Below, one piece after another: positions 45,201 through 60,200 of a stretch of DNA of 64,000 nucleotides. Position 1 is the first letter of the stretch. Each line of letters starts with the position of its first letter. Source of the DNA: Hydractinia symbiolongicarpus (lineage: Eukaryota > Cnidaria > Hydrozoa > Anthoathecata > Hydractiniidae); the NCBI RefSeq assembly GCF_029227915.1, contig NC_079883.1, forward strand, positions 26,226,001 to 26,290,000, given 5' to 3'. Below the pieces are notes generated by a model. That model saw only the letters and a program-made list of their open reading frames with translations. It was not told where the DNA came from and did no database searches. The position numbers and the translations under genes were made by a program.

Positions 45201-48200
45201 AACTTGCAAACCTCTATTTTATCGTCCAAGTGGAAAATTACTTAATGTGACCGATGTATGCCAGCCTTGTGATTGCATTGGTCCTGGTGTTGTGTCTGGC
45301 CAGTTGGATTGTCAAAAGGTATATGATGTATTATATCATCTGAAATTTAAGTAGTATTAAAAAATGGAATTAGATGAGCTAAATGCAAGAAGCATAGGAT
45401 GTTCAGAGGAGCCTAAAGAAGTTAAATATAATTGTTGATTCAATGTCTATTTTTCAATTTGTGTGTGTCTATACTTCAAGACAATACAAATTTCTTTTCA
45501 CTTTATATATATTTATGTAAATATATATATATTTTTTCAGGATGATTCTACTACAGGGATTCTCGCTGGCCAGTGTAAGTGCAAATCATTCGTTAATGGT
45601 CGTCAGTGTACAGAATGTAAGATTGGCTATTTCAAACTCTCATCCACCAATCCTGATGGCTGTTCTGAATGCAGCTGTACTCTTGCGGGGACAGTAAACA
45701 ATGATGCATCTTGTCATATTTCATCGGGACAATGTAACTGTAAAATTAATGTTATTGGTGCCAAATGTACCAATTGCAAGTCTGGTTATTATGGTCTCAC
45801 TTCTGTAAATCCTCTTGGATGTTCTCCATGTAATTGCAATCCTCTTGGGGCTGACTTAGCTGCTTCTTGCCATGTAACTACTGGACAATGTGTATGCAAG
45901 GACAGATATGAGGGTAGAGCTTGTGATAGATGCAAACAAGGTTACTATGGTCCAACGTGTCAAGTTTGTTCATGCTTTCCACCTGGTACCGAAGGTGGTA
46001 AGTGAAAATAATTATAAAAGAAAAAAATCTCTTTTTAAATTACTTGAACAGAATAGCAAAAAAATTTAGCTTGGAAAGGTTTTTTTATTACCTACTTACT
46101 ACTTGCTTGTGTGAAACTAACTTAAAAAAATGGTATCTATTTCTCAAATATTTTATTAAACAACCTGTTCATTGGAAAAGCATTATGAAAAGTGATTAAA
46201 AGCATTTTTTAAGCATATAAGGATAAAAAAGGTTTGTTTTACCACCTTAGACTCCAAAAATGTTTCACCAATTCATATTTCTAAAGTTAGAAATTACTTT
46301 TAACAAAGTTAAAAAAGTGTGGATATTTTACTTTATTAAAAATTAAACTGCAAAACCTATCGTCGTTTTTCTGTAAAGCTGCTAACCCATATTCCTCTGT
46401 ACCCTGTGTTTTTTTGCTGCGAAAAACATAATACTGTCAAGTATAGCAGAATTTCGAATTTTTTAATTTACTAGATCTAATGATGACTTGATATTTAAGT
46501 TTTTGTAGCCTAACGTCAGGAAATTTAAGGTAAAACCAACAAGAATTATTTGGGACATAGTCGTTCAATATTCTTGCTCATTTGAAATGCTAGGCAATGA
46601 AAAGCTTTTCGAATACTACTTCATTTATGTGAACCATGCTAATGTGTGAAAAATACCTAAAACATTGTTTTGAAGAAAGAACAAACAAACAAAGAAGAAA
46701 CGTATGTAACCATTATATTCCTTAGTAAAAACGTTTAGATGCAACACCTTGATGACTTAATGTGTTTTAGTGAGTTGACGATGTCATGTATAATTGGTGA
46801 AATTTTGTGGTTCAAAGTATTTAGAGCTGATAAATCTTTTTATAAAAATACCAAATTTTCTTGTACTGGTGTAGATAATTGTGCTAGTTATTTTAATCTT
46901 TTTTTAAATAGTTGTCATTTTTATCACTTAACACATTGTTTAACATACTTTGTCAAATCTTTCTTTTTGCAGGATCTGCATCACTTTGTAACAATGATAA
47001 TGGAAAATGCAGCTGCAAGCTATACGTTACTGGTTCGTCTTGTAATCAATGTAAAACAGGATATTATGGACTTTCAATATCAAATCCAACTGGTTGCCTT
47101 CCTTGCAACTGTGATAACAAAGGAACTATAGGAAATTCAGGTGGGTTTAAATGTTATAATCTCAATGTATTGCATGTATACAGTTTTAATCTTCGACTTC
47201 AAAACTCAATCAGACATGCCAGTCATTGAATTCCACAATTGGAACGACTGAAGTTCTCTTGAAGTTCTTGTTGAAGGTGCTAAGCATTATGTGCAATAAT
47301 TATGAAGCTTTAGTTGGCTTTTCTCTTTCTTAAGACTGATCACGTAGGTCATGTGTTGATGTCATGTATATATTATAGATACTGATGATTTTTAAGGTTA
47401 ACTGCCAGAAAATTTCACTGTACCTTCTTAAAAAAAACTTTTTTATTCTCACTTTAAGTTTACTTTTGTGTCCACCCCGTTTATGTAGGATTATCTATTT
47501 CTAGGTATGTGTGACCAGAATAATGGCACATGTGCTTGTAAGCCACAGGTAGCTGGTCGTGGTTGTAACATATGCAAAGTGGGATCATATGGTTTAAATG
47601 CATCAAACCCAGATGGTTGTACAAGATGTAATTGCAGTTCACGTGGCACAGCAGGTGGAAATAACACACCACAAGGTTTCAGTGAATTCAATGCTGCTTT
47701 TAAGCCTCATGTTTATATTTATTTGTTTGTTCGTTCGTTTATTCATTCATGCCTTTATTATTCATTATTTAGACAAATTAGTTTGTACATCAACAGGACA
47801 GTGCAGCTGTCTATCCAATGTTGTTGGCAAACAGTGCCAAGAGTGTGCTGGTAATTATTACTGGAATCCTAATGGACTTGGTTGCTTGCCATGCAATTGT
47901 GACGTCAATGGATCTACCTCAATTGGATGTAATACTACAGGATATTGCAAATGTAAACAAAACTCCGGTGTGAGTGGAATGAAATGCAATGAATGTTTGC
48001 CAGGATACTATGGTTTTGTCAATGGAAAGTACGCAGTTCTATAAATTCTAGTATTTTCTTGTAGCTGTTTATGTTAATTGATGAGGCAAAACTTTCCTTT
48101 TTTTAAAAAAATGACTGAATGACTGAAGTGTGACAAACACTTTCCACACTTCTTAAAAAATGTTTGTATAATGTGAAAAATAGTTTAGAAAATAAAGTTT

Positions 48201-51200
48201 CTGAATTATTGTATTTATAGTTGTCTTAAATGTAACTGCTTGACTGCTGGTAGTTCTGGTCCACGTTGCGATGGATTTGGGAAATGCATAGAATGCAAGA
48301 AAAATGTTCAAGGATTGAAGTGTGACGCATGCAGGGCTGGCACATCTAACTTAACTGCAGATAATCCATACGGGTGCAGTGGAGGTATGAACTGTTAAAA
48401 TACATTCTGATTAAATCTCAAAACAAGAGTGACACAGTTTCTCCGCTATTTTATGGTGTTTACCACAAAGTTGGAATTCATGTTATGTTATTTGTGAAAA
48501 ATTTCGTAGGTCTTTTATGTGTTGTACCTGTTTGGTAAAGAGATAATGCTTCAAAAAGGGAAAACTATAGCTGTCAGATTATCACTAGATTTCTGGAAGT
48601 ATTAAGATTTTTACTGCTAGCGCATAACGTTATCATACACTTCCTTTTTGTAGCACCGTACCAACAAGGCCCACCTTTTATCATCTCTCAAACTGCAAGA
48701 TCGGTATCATTAGCCTGGTTGCCACCAGACCATCCGAATGGTGCTATAACGAAATATGATCTGTATAGAGACAACAGTCGAATTTATAGTGGAATTCAGC
48801 GCTCATTTGTTGATAATACAGTAAAACCTTTCACGAATTATTCATACTATGTCGTAGTTTACACGTCTGGTGGATCAGCAAAAAGTGTGGATGATCTGTT
48901 ACATCAAACACTGTCAGCTGCACCTGAACATGTTCAACCCCCAAACATAACTCAGATTCAGGAAAGATCTGTAGTAGCAACTTGGATGCAACCCAAAATT
49001 TCAAATGGAAAAATAGTTCAATACATTTTGAAATCAATATCAAGTTCTGACACGAAGGAAGATCATTATTCTGGTTTGAATACTTTATATCAAGTGACAG
49101 GATTAAACCCTTTTACAATCTATAATTTCTCTGTCACTGCCTGCACTGTGGGTGGCTGCTCGTTTAGCAGCAATACCATTGTGTCAACTCGATCTGCAGC
49201 TCCAGACAGTCAACCAGCACCATATCTCAAGCCATTATCAGGAGGAGCATCTATATTGGTAACTTGGGATGCTCCTGCAAAACCGAATGGTGAAATACAA
49301 TTTTATGATTTGTTCTCGCGGCAGGCACCTTTCTCTGGAGAAGGAAACACTATTGCTTTGCGATTGAATCCGAATATACGGAACTTTACTGTACCTGGAC
49401 TTGTTCCCTTCACCTTTTATGAGTTTCGTGTGGTTTCGTATACAGCACAAGTTGAAGGATCAACATCTAGTAACTGGACGAGAATTAGAACTTTAGAAGG
49501 AGGTAGGATTTGTTGTTTGTTGTTCACTAACGAACATGCACATTTCACAGTATGAATATTTTTTATTAGATTACTGTTCTGAGTTGATGCTATTCTATGG
49601 CTTGAAACGTTTAGATTTTTAATGTATATTCTCAGCTCTGTAGTAGAGAACAAGATTTTACTTATGTGTGAGTTTTGATTTGTTGTATCTCACAATATCT
49701 TAATATATAAATGATTTAAATTTTTAGTTCCAGCAGGTGGGTCGTCCATCCAACCAAATGCTATATCACTTAACAGTACTTCTATGGATTTATCATGGAG
49801 CGAGCCAGCACAACCAAATGGTGTGATCCGTCGTTACGAGATCTTTCGATATGAACAAGCCTCAAATTATTTAACTCCAATATTATCAAGCTCTACACAT
49901 GGAACTGTTTTCCACACAAAAATTAATAAATTACAGCCATACACGCAATATCAGTTTTCTGTAACAGCATGCAATACTATCGGTTGTACTCGCCATAGTT
50001 ACAAGGTGACTGCACGGACGAGAGCTTCAGCACCACAAAATCAAAGCGAACCAAGTGGAACTGCATACAACAGTAGCTCGATATTATTAAAATGGTCTGT
50101 ACCAGAAGTTGCAAATGGTCCGTTGCCTCTTAACTTTATCGTTGAAATGGTGCTGCCTTTATTTAATTATCCCCCGTCTGAAGTTGAACAAGGTATTCGG
50201 TTTCCTGGATTTGGGTATTATCAATTTCCAGGTAGTCTTATTCCAGACAGTGCAACTAACCAGTTAGAGTTCTCCTTCAAAACAAGATTTTTAGATGGTT
50301 TAATATTTTTTGCTGCATCTCAGAGACAAGAAGACATTATTGTAGTTGAGTTTCGAGATGGCTGCCCATGGTTCATCTTTGATACTGAAAGCGGTGTGGT
50401 CGAATTTACTATAACAAAAAACACAACCTTCAATGACAACAAATGGCATCACGTATTAGCAACAAGAGATTTAAAAGAAGGAAAAATAGTTATTGATGGT
50501 ACATATAGTGGTTCCGGAACGTCTACTGGATTAAAGAATGTGATTGGTCAGATTTCCAATGTCTTTATTGGTGGTTTACCGGACGAGTTCAGAATTGTGC
50601 GTCGTGATGGAACCACTCTAAAAAGAATGTATTTTATTGGCTGTTTAAAGAATTTCAAATACAAGAACGTTATTGTAAATTTCAAGCAAGCTGTAAAGAA
50701 TGTTGCTGTGTCTCCACTATCCAATTTTTGTCCTGCATCTTACGAAGCAGGAGTGTATTTTAAAGGAGAAGGCTTTGTAGTTTTAAAGAAAGGCGTTTTT
50801 AAAGGTGGAAAATCTTTCTCTATTCAATTGAAATTTCGAACATTGCAAGCATCGTCATTATTACTTTATGCTACCGGTGAGCGTGTCGTGTTTGCAGTTT
50901 ACTTCAGCAACAATACTATTCTTCTGAAGTACAAGACTGCAACTGATGCTGGAATATATCCTGTCTCTACATTGAAGCTCTGTGATGGAGAATGGCATGA
51001 ACTCTCTGTTGTAAGTTTAGCTCAGCAGGTATCAGCTACATTAGATGGTAGTAAAAGACAAATTGCATCGTTTCCATCTAATTTCGTAATTGACTCTGAA
51101 ATGTATATGGGTGGCGTACCAGTTAATTCGGAAGAAAAAACTCTTCAAAACCTCCCATTAACACAGGGATTTAGTGGATGCTTACGGGATGTTTATTTCG

Positions 51201-54200
51201 GAACTGCCGTTCACTACCAAAGTGCGGTTATGAAGTCGCATAATGTTGAGCTAGATGGCTGTCCACAACAAGCTACCACTGGTTCGTCTTGCAGCAACAG
51301 TGTCATCCAAACTGTTTATCGTGGTTTCGATATGGGTGTATCAGTTGATGGTCTAAACACCTTTACTGAGTATTTGTACAGAGTGAAAAGTTACCACACA
51401 AATATACCAGGTTATGCTGCAAGTGAGTGGATTCCAATAAGATCTGGAGAAGGATGTAAGTAAAGATGTTGTAGTTATCTGTAGCTTTTTGTCCGTTGCT
51501 TTAATTTCTTCTTTTGCCTTGATTGTTTGATTTTTAGTTTCACAATACGCCTTGGTTATTAGGGTGAATTTTAATTCCAATAATTTTGCATTAAAATTAA
51601 AGACGTTTAGCTTGTGGATAATTAGCAAAAATCAACGAGTGCATATTTTACGTGTGAAAACGAATTTATTTGCAACACTTCATTTTTTTTAGCTCCACAG
51701 AATCTATCTAAACCAATCGTTGAGAATGTTAACGCCACTTTTGTTACATTGCAATGGCGAAAACCAGCGATTGCAGGTGGTTTGATAACATCATATCAAT
51801 TACATGCATATCATGCACCAACTAAAGAAAATAAATCAATACAAATCGACAATGTGTTAAATTTTAGAAGTGTTTTTCATAACCTTCATCCTGCGTCCTT
51901 GTATTACTTTACCGTTGAAGCTTTCACAGCTACTGGTAGTGTGGAAAGCGAGGCTGTATCTGCAACTACTCTTCCAGCTGGTAAGTGTTGATCTACAGTA
52001 TTTGTCAAAACAATTTAGCACAAGACCGCAAAATTTTGAAGTCCGTTCCCACAATTAGTAATTTAGGCTATTTTTATTATTAATTTGCATAATTTGAACT
52101 TGTCAAGTTTCACTTATCGATGTTTTCAACTGTACTAATTTTCTGCTCATGCCAGAATGACTCTTTTTTTCCAAATTTTCGACACTTCATTGGACCTGAC
52201 GTGTATTACTCCGTAAGTTTGACATGTGTAAAATTGTGACCAGCGCATTTTAAATGCTGCTTGGCGTACCTACGCATACACAAAAGTAATTTTCAGCCTC
52301 CCGCGTTGATGGTTTTGTGCCAACTTTAGAAAGTCCAAAACAACTGGCGCTGAGCTAAATTTTTTGTCAGAGATTGTGGTAGAAATGACATTCCAAGTAT
52401 AGGTTTTACGTAACCAAAGTAGAATGAACTAAAATGTCTTATATTGACGAGACGTCGTGAAGTCTAAACCAATTGAGCAAAGGAAATATTAAATTTCCTA
52501 CCTGTTCAGAAATTGTGCAAAATTATTATCTTTCGACCTTTTTAAATATATATATATAGATATTTTTTACTCAAAAAGTACAACCGTTTTTCCTATTTCT
52601 AACAGCTCCTAATGGCTTTTCGCCACCAAACATTGTATCTTTTCCGACATCATTGAACATATCGTGGCAACCACCTCTCAAACCTAATGGCGTCATCTTG
52701 TTCTACCAAGTTGATATTGACAATGTGAAAAGATACTCTGGGAAAAATTTGCATACTTATATTGATGGACTTAATGTGTACAGGCTTTATAACGTTAAGG
52801 TATATGTATGTGGTATCGTAGCTTGCGCTACCAATACTCTTCAAGTATATACTGGACAACTACCCCCACAAGGTGTGATAGCACCTCAGCTTCGTGTGCT
52901 AGGTAGCCGTCGAATTGAAGTGAAATGGTTTGTTCCTACTCAGAAAAACGGGCAAATGCAAAGATACGAAATTTTTCTGTCGTTATCAACATCATCGTTT
53001 AATATGATATCTGTGTTTAATGCGACATCATCAACATATGAAACAATCATCAGTAATCTACGTCCAGGAACATTGTACTTTTTCAGAGTTAAAGCCTTTA
53101 CTGAAGCTGGAGGGACATTAGGAGATGTGTCTCAAGTCCGAACACTTGAAAGCGCTCCTGAACAAATACCTCAGCCTGTTGTTTCTGTTGTGAACTCAAC
53201 TGCATTGTTAGTAAAAGTTCGTCCGCCGAAGCTGCCCAACGGTGTTATCAACCGTTACGTGTTACTCCAAAATGGTGCCAATGTTTTGCAGACATCCACT
53301 TTACCAGATAATTACCTCTCTAAAGATCTACAGCCTTATTCAAGACATACTTTTCAGGTGGAAGCTTGCACATCAAAAGGTTGCGGATATAGTGATCCAA
53401 TAGAAGTGTATACTGGACACGCCCCTCCTGTTGGAAACATTGTACTAACTGCAACTATACTAGACTCACATTCTGCACAAGCTTCCTGGACAGCTGTGCA
53501 GTCACCAAATGGTGTGGTTACATATAACTTTTATGTGACTGGAGAGTTCTACATTGATTTGAAACAAGGCTATGATACGGTGAACAAGACAATCGTCTGT
53601 ATCAGTAGTAATACCACCAACCAAAATGTTGTGTGCAATCAGTTGTTAGCGTTTGAAGAGTACAGAGTTTTTGTGAATGCTTCAAATGATGCTGGATATA
53701 TTCTGAGCAACACGCTACTACTAAAAACTCCTGCAGATGGTAGGTTACGCATATTTTTTATTTTTTTCATAAACTTAGTATCCGCAGTATTGTTAAAAAA
53801 TAATAATAGATAAATAAAGGAAAAGGATGAAAATGGACAAGCATTTGTATTTTACAAAATATGACGGGTTTCATGTCTGATGTCTAGATGTTACCTTCAC
53901 CCTTGTGTAGAATTTTCTTTATTGTATTTTATATTTCGATTTGTAATTTTTCTTTTAGTTCCCGAAGGTATTTTCCCACCATCTGTTTTGTTTGTGAATT
54001 CAACAACAATTACATTAGCCTGGTCTCCGCCTGCTCGTATTAACGGCTTAATAAAAAAATACACGCTGTATGGATACCGTGAAACTGATATTCTGGGAAC
54101 GTATAGTAAATATGTGTTAACATCAGGTCTTGTTAACACTTATACAATCACGAGCTTGACACCGTATACAAATTATACTTTTTGGATAGAAGTGGAAAAC

Positions 54201-57200
54201 CAAATCGGAAAATCAACAAGTGATTGGACAAATGTGACTACTGCAGAAGATGGTGAGGAATGTTTTTGACGAAGACGTATCTGTTTTTATTTATTTTTAC
54301 TGTTGCTGTTTTGTTTATTTGTAGTTCCAACTAGCCTGGATACGCCCAAACTATCTACCGTCGGGTCTAGATACGTTATTCTAGAGATCTCACCACCAGC
54401 AAATATAAATGGTGTTTTAACTCAGTATGCTGTGTATTTGAACGATACTCTCCAAAATAACACCCTAAAAACAACGGTGTTAGTATCTGGCTTGCAACCA
54501 TTTGTTTTTTACCAAGTTCATGTGGCGGCTTGCACAAAAGTGGGTTGCATCAACAGTTCTGTGATTTACTTCCGATCACTGCAAGATGGTAGGTGAAGAT
54601 GTGACGAGTTATTCACGTATATGTCTTTGTGCATGTACACGTATTTTATATAAGCAACATTTTGTAAGCAAAATTAGGATGAAATCCCTAAATTTTTCAC
54701 CATTTCTAAGGAACATCCTCACCCACAACTTAAATTTTCTTTGTGGATTCCTTTATCACTGCAACTACATACTTCATTGACGTACGAGCTCTTTATATAG
54801 TCCTAAAAAAAATCTTACTTGTAGTAAAAAGTATGTATTACAGTGTAGAAACCCAGCCAAAATACGGTATTTTTGAAAAGGAAAATCTATTCGATAGTAA
54901 GATAAACAAGGTTGATAATGACTTTGTTGTGTGAATCTAAATCTTCAGTTTTAGAGTTAATTTTTCTCTGTATATACTCACACTCTTTTTAAGTTTTGCA
55001 TTATAAAAGCTTTAAGTTTATTAGGTTTAACCAGTGAATCTGGTTGCTTCTATTTTAATATTTTATTCGAACAGTAAAAGAGTGTCTGCAATGATATTCA
55101 TATCGATTGGTTTGTGTTTAGTTCCTGAAGGAATGTCTGCTCCAATTCTGACCACCAATAATTCGCGTTTGGTTTTTGTATTGTGGAGTAAGCCAGATGT
55201 TTCAAACGGAATCATCATTTCATACAGCATACAACGAAGAAGAACGGACACCAATGTACCTATCCTCATCCAGAAAGTGAATGCTAGTTTTTGGAATACT
55301 TACGTAGATGGTACTGTCGAACCCTACACCTCATATGATTACCGTATCATTGCAGAAACAAGTGTGGGTGGTACACCAAGTCCGTATAACACGATAAGAA
55401 CTCTTCAAGGGGGTATGTGTCATGCGGCTAAACTTTGTTGTTTAAGTTCTCTCCTCTGCTTTAATATGGATTTAGTCCATTTACACGTCTTGGAATAAAA
55501 CAAATAACCCACAAGACAACATACAAGTCTTTATTACGTTTGAAGGAAGAAACTATTGTGAGTCTAAAAAATCGCGAATTTAAAGCAAATAACTTTCGCG
55601 TTTGGCCCCTTTTTAAAATTTTTCGCGTGAAAAAACTTTTGTGAATGATTATGATCCAATTTTTGCGAGAATTAACTTTCGCGATAGGCTTTGATGTTAT
55701 TATTATTTGTTCAAGGAGGTCTTAAAATCGTACAAAGTTACCATAAAACGCCATAAACGGTAAAATACAAATACATGATTTTGCATCGATTTAAAGAGTT
55801 GGTTAACAATTATAATACGCAACCTTCAACAATAAGAATGAAAATGATATAAAGCATTTTTTTATCATAAGATAAATTCCAGAATAAATTTGAATCCGCA
55901 AGAATTAACTTTCGCGAATATCGCCGATTTCAATATACTTCAAAGGTGTCATCTTTCGCAAATAAACATTTTTAAAATATCTTGCGAGGCCTAAATTTTG
56001 TGATTTAGGCCAAAAATCGCAAAATCGCGGAAATTTCTTTTTTTAAAGAATCACTGCTTAATTTTTTTCTTCTGCGGGACTTACATCTGCTTATGGATAA
56101 ATGTTACAAGCTTGTAGTATTCACCTCTTTATCTTTATCTCAGAACCGGAATGGATACAATCACCCATCACTTTTGCCTTATCATCAAGTTCTATCTCAG
56201 TAAAATGGGCAAAACCTTACAAACCCAATGGAATTATCACTCACTATTATGTAAAGATTGCTGGAAGATCCGATTTGATCCGAAATGTAACCCTGTTTGA
56301 ATACACTCTAACCGGTTTACAGGCTTACGTGAGGTACAGTATTGTAATAAGTGCATGTACCATCGGAGGATGTGGCAAAAGTCCCCCGTCTCTTGCGCGA
56401 ACGTTACCTGCAAAACCTGATGGTCAATTGCCGCCATCTGCAGAAGTTTTATCTAATTCCAGTTTGCGTGTACGTTGGCAAGAACCTATTTTTCCTGGTG
56501 GTCCAATCCAAAACTATTTATTATGGAGTCGTGTTATGGAAAGTCTTGTTTCTGAAAATATTACCGTTCCTACGCCCTGGCGTAAAATCTATGAAGGCGT
56601 GTCAACAATTTATGACGACAAAGACTTGGGAATTTATTCTCTTCACCAATATATGGTAAGGTTATATTTTTTGTTTCTTTACGTTTTCTAAAGTTGTTTT
56701 TCACTGCGACAAGTGGATTAAGCAAAAAAAATTATAACAACTGTTTGTTTTCTTATTTTCTAGCAGCTAAAGGCCGGGGCTAATCAAGGCAACTTTTTTG
56801 AGCAACATTACTCGTCAACATTTGTTAATGAACATGTTGACTCGATTTGCTATGGGTATCAACATATTGACGAAGAAAAAAAAGCTCTAAAAATGATGAT
56901 CAACATTTATTAACTTTTTTATAAATGTTGATCAACATTGTTGATGAGTTTTGTATGTTGCTACGATTTGCTATAGCCATCAACATTTCTGGCAAAAATT
57001 TTCAGTATTTGCGTTCATTTAATTGCAAATTCGAATGTTCTAGCACGAATTCTCTTTGTTCGGGTGTATACACGACTTGCATGAGAATAAGATCAAAACA
57101 TAGAGATATATTCATTTTGAAAATGGCGGAAGTCACTGCTTCAGCAGGTGATCCTGCAACTACCACTGCTGGTAAACAAAAATTTATTTGGAAGGATGAA

Positions 57201-60200
57201 TTAGTCGAGACGCTTTCATTTTTAATTGTCATCTACTACCAATGCCAGCAGTAAACCTGCTGCAGTTTTCTTCTCCGCCATTTTGAAAAAAGAAAATGAA
57301 TGGCCACGTTTCAGTAGAATGTAGTTGGTCAAAATGTTGACGAGAATGTTGACCCAGAATGTTGATCGATTTTCCCCGGGTTTAATTGACAACAATTGTA
57401 AATGTTTTAAAGATTTCATGTATCCTTGTTTACGTAAGTTTGTCTTGTAAGAGCAAGTACTTGCTTATAAAGGAATAACGAATTGCCAAAGAAATTGTGA
57501 AGTTAACCAGCATTAAATCTTTTTGAGAGTACTTTTTCATCTCGTTTTCTCACTTATCCCTAAAATTACTAATAAAGATATTCTGAAACTGATTTTTACA
57601 CAACAGGTGATATGCGTCACAACAGAAGGCAACGTTTCAAGCAAAGCTTCATCCAACTACAGAACGGGTCCAGGGAAACCTACTGCTGGTCCACTTGTGC
57701 GAGCAACAGCGTTTAATCACACTACCATCTCCGTCTCATGGACCGAACCACCTATATCGCAACTTCAAGGAGACGTGCTAAGTTATCTTGTCACATATGA
57801 AGTAGTAAGGACTTCGAGTGTTTACAACTTTGGAACTTTCCCTGGCAACATTGGCACCATTTTGATTGGCAACTTAAGACCAAGTACTACGTATGACATT
57901 CGCGTAAGTATATGTATGACTACATGCAGTTTTAGCGAGGCTAGTAATATCTGTCTGGGCAAATCTTTTTTATTTTTTCTTTATTTTAATTGGTTAATTT
58001 TCAGGTTACGCTATTTAATGGAGCTGGTTCGAAGGAGAGCAATGCTGCTAGAACCAAGACGCTAGCAGGAGGTATTCTTCTATTACTGTTATTGGTGAAT
58101 ATCATGAATCAATTATTGACAATGTGGCATATATTAAACAGAGCGTATTACATGTGATGATCTTGATAAAGCTCCAGGCTCTTTATTTCAACTTTGTATT
58201 TTGATAAAACTTTATTTGTTACCATCGGATATACACGTAACGTTCTATGTTTCACCAGACAAGTCCCTGTATTAATAATAGCCGTATTCTGTCTGTGCGT
58301 GACAAAAGAGTCGTGCTACGTAAACACGAAATGCGCTATATGAAGGACAAGCGAACCCGTGATTTATCCACGGGCTACCGATTAGTTTTAAATAAATGTA
58401 GTTATTTATATTTATTTTAATTTCATAGTTCCTGAAGGATTTGACAAACCTATTATCAACAAAATTGAAGCTTACAGTTTGGGCATCTTTTGGGTTGCAC
58501 CTAGAGTACCGAATGGTGATATCACCAACTACACTATCATTTTGTGAGTATCGCTGCGGCGTTTTTTTTCACGGGGGATTTTCACGAATCGATTGTGAAT
58601 GACGAATTTAACGGCGAATTAGCTGCGAAATATCTTTTTTTAGTCCCAAAAGAAACAAACAGCATGTGACAAATTTAAGTGTTTGTTTCCATACCATCAT
58701 ATATACCGATTACTTTCGGCTGTCGTGATAGCAAACCACGGTGAACTATATTGAATTTAAAATGATAGATGAATCACGATCAAACTTACACATCTACGTG
58801 TTGGGTTTTATCAAACACATTTCTATATATGAGCCTTGCTCAAGACTTCGCAAGTAAATTAATTTTTCTCCATTTTTTCCTTAGTAATGACCAAAAGATG
58901 GATACAGTCAAAGGGGATGTAACATACCATCATCAACATGGATTACTACCATATACTAATTACTTGATCAAGGTATTTATATAATTATTCATTAAATCTG
59001 TTTTTAGTTATATTTAGCAACAAACTAAAACGAAATAATAATGATGTGTTTTTAAAAGTTACCCTCCCTGGTGGTACTTAACGACAGATTTTTTTTATCT
59101 CTAGATACAGGTGTGTACGCAATACACGTGCATTTTAAGTAGTAGTACGATGCAGAGAACGAACCCTGCAGGTAACCTTTTTGATGATTAAAGTCTTTAT
59201 TTTAAACTTTATATAGCTGATGATTGTAAGAATATACTAACATCTGTTGTCTTCTGTAGCTCCTACAAACTTGTCGCCACCTGTTGTCACGGCTTTATCA
59301 CCAAGCTCAATAAACATAGCCTGGTCTCGACCGCTTAATGAGAATGGTATTATGACTGGTTATCAGTTATATAGACGAGGCTACACAAAGTGTTTAACGA
59401 AGTAGGCTAAACTTTCTATATGTACATTCTATATTTTATAGATATTCTTGTCTAATTCACGTAATGCGATTATTGTGACACTTTTTTAGGCCAACGCCCA
59501 AAAGAAAATGTACGTATGTGACGTGTGAGATTAACAAGATGTTGTGTGGAGCAAAATGTTACGATCCAAAGACGCAGGTAAGTGGAAACATTATGAAGAA
59601 TGTGTGAAAGCTGTATTATAAGCATCCAAGAGACTTTTTGTAAATTAAAAGTTGTTTGAACCAATTTTTTTCGTGACGACATTCAGCAGGTATTGGATAC
59701 ATAGAAATTTGTTTAGGTATGTTGCGGGGACAAATTATACGCAAAAGATGCAAGAAAAACGTGCTGCGAGCAAAACTATGGCATTAAGAATGACGTCACA
59801 GATGTTTGTTGTGGAGGACAGTTCTTTCCCTACCAATCGTCGTATCAGTGTTGCTATGGATACTATCGCCAAGTTACCAAGGGCCATGTTTGTTGCAAAG
59901 GGGATAACGGTGTGGTGGTCGGCGTTGGCAACAGGTGCTGTGGAGACGTTCCTTATGATACAAATGGAAGTAAAACATGTCTGTGTGGAGGGCTTTATGA
60001 TAAGTAAGTGTAGGGCTTTATGACAAGTAAGTGTTTATGCGTTGTTTTAAAAATTAGGTTGTTTAAAAGCTGATTTCTTGTGATATATGAAACTCTGTTT
60101 AGTTTTCCCATGACCAGGCAATGTTGTTAAGTGGATGGCTTATTTAAGTCCTGACTTCCTGCGATCTGTGAAACTGTTTCCACGACAAAGCAATGTGTGG

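Noticed and set aside
46002-47131. Extra ORFs between USH2A exons 9 and 10
   Set aside because: Intronic, out of frame with usherin, and one overlaps exon 10 in a wrong frame.
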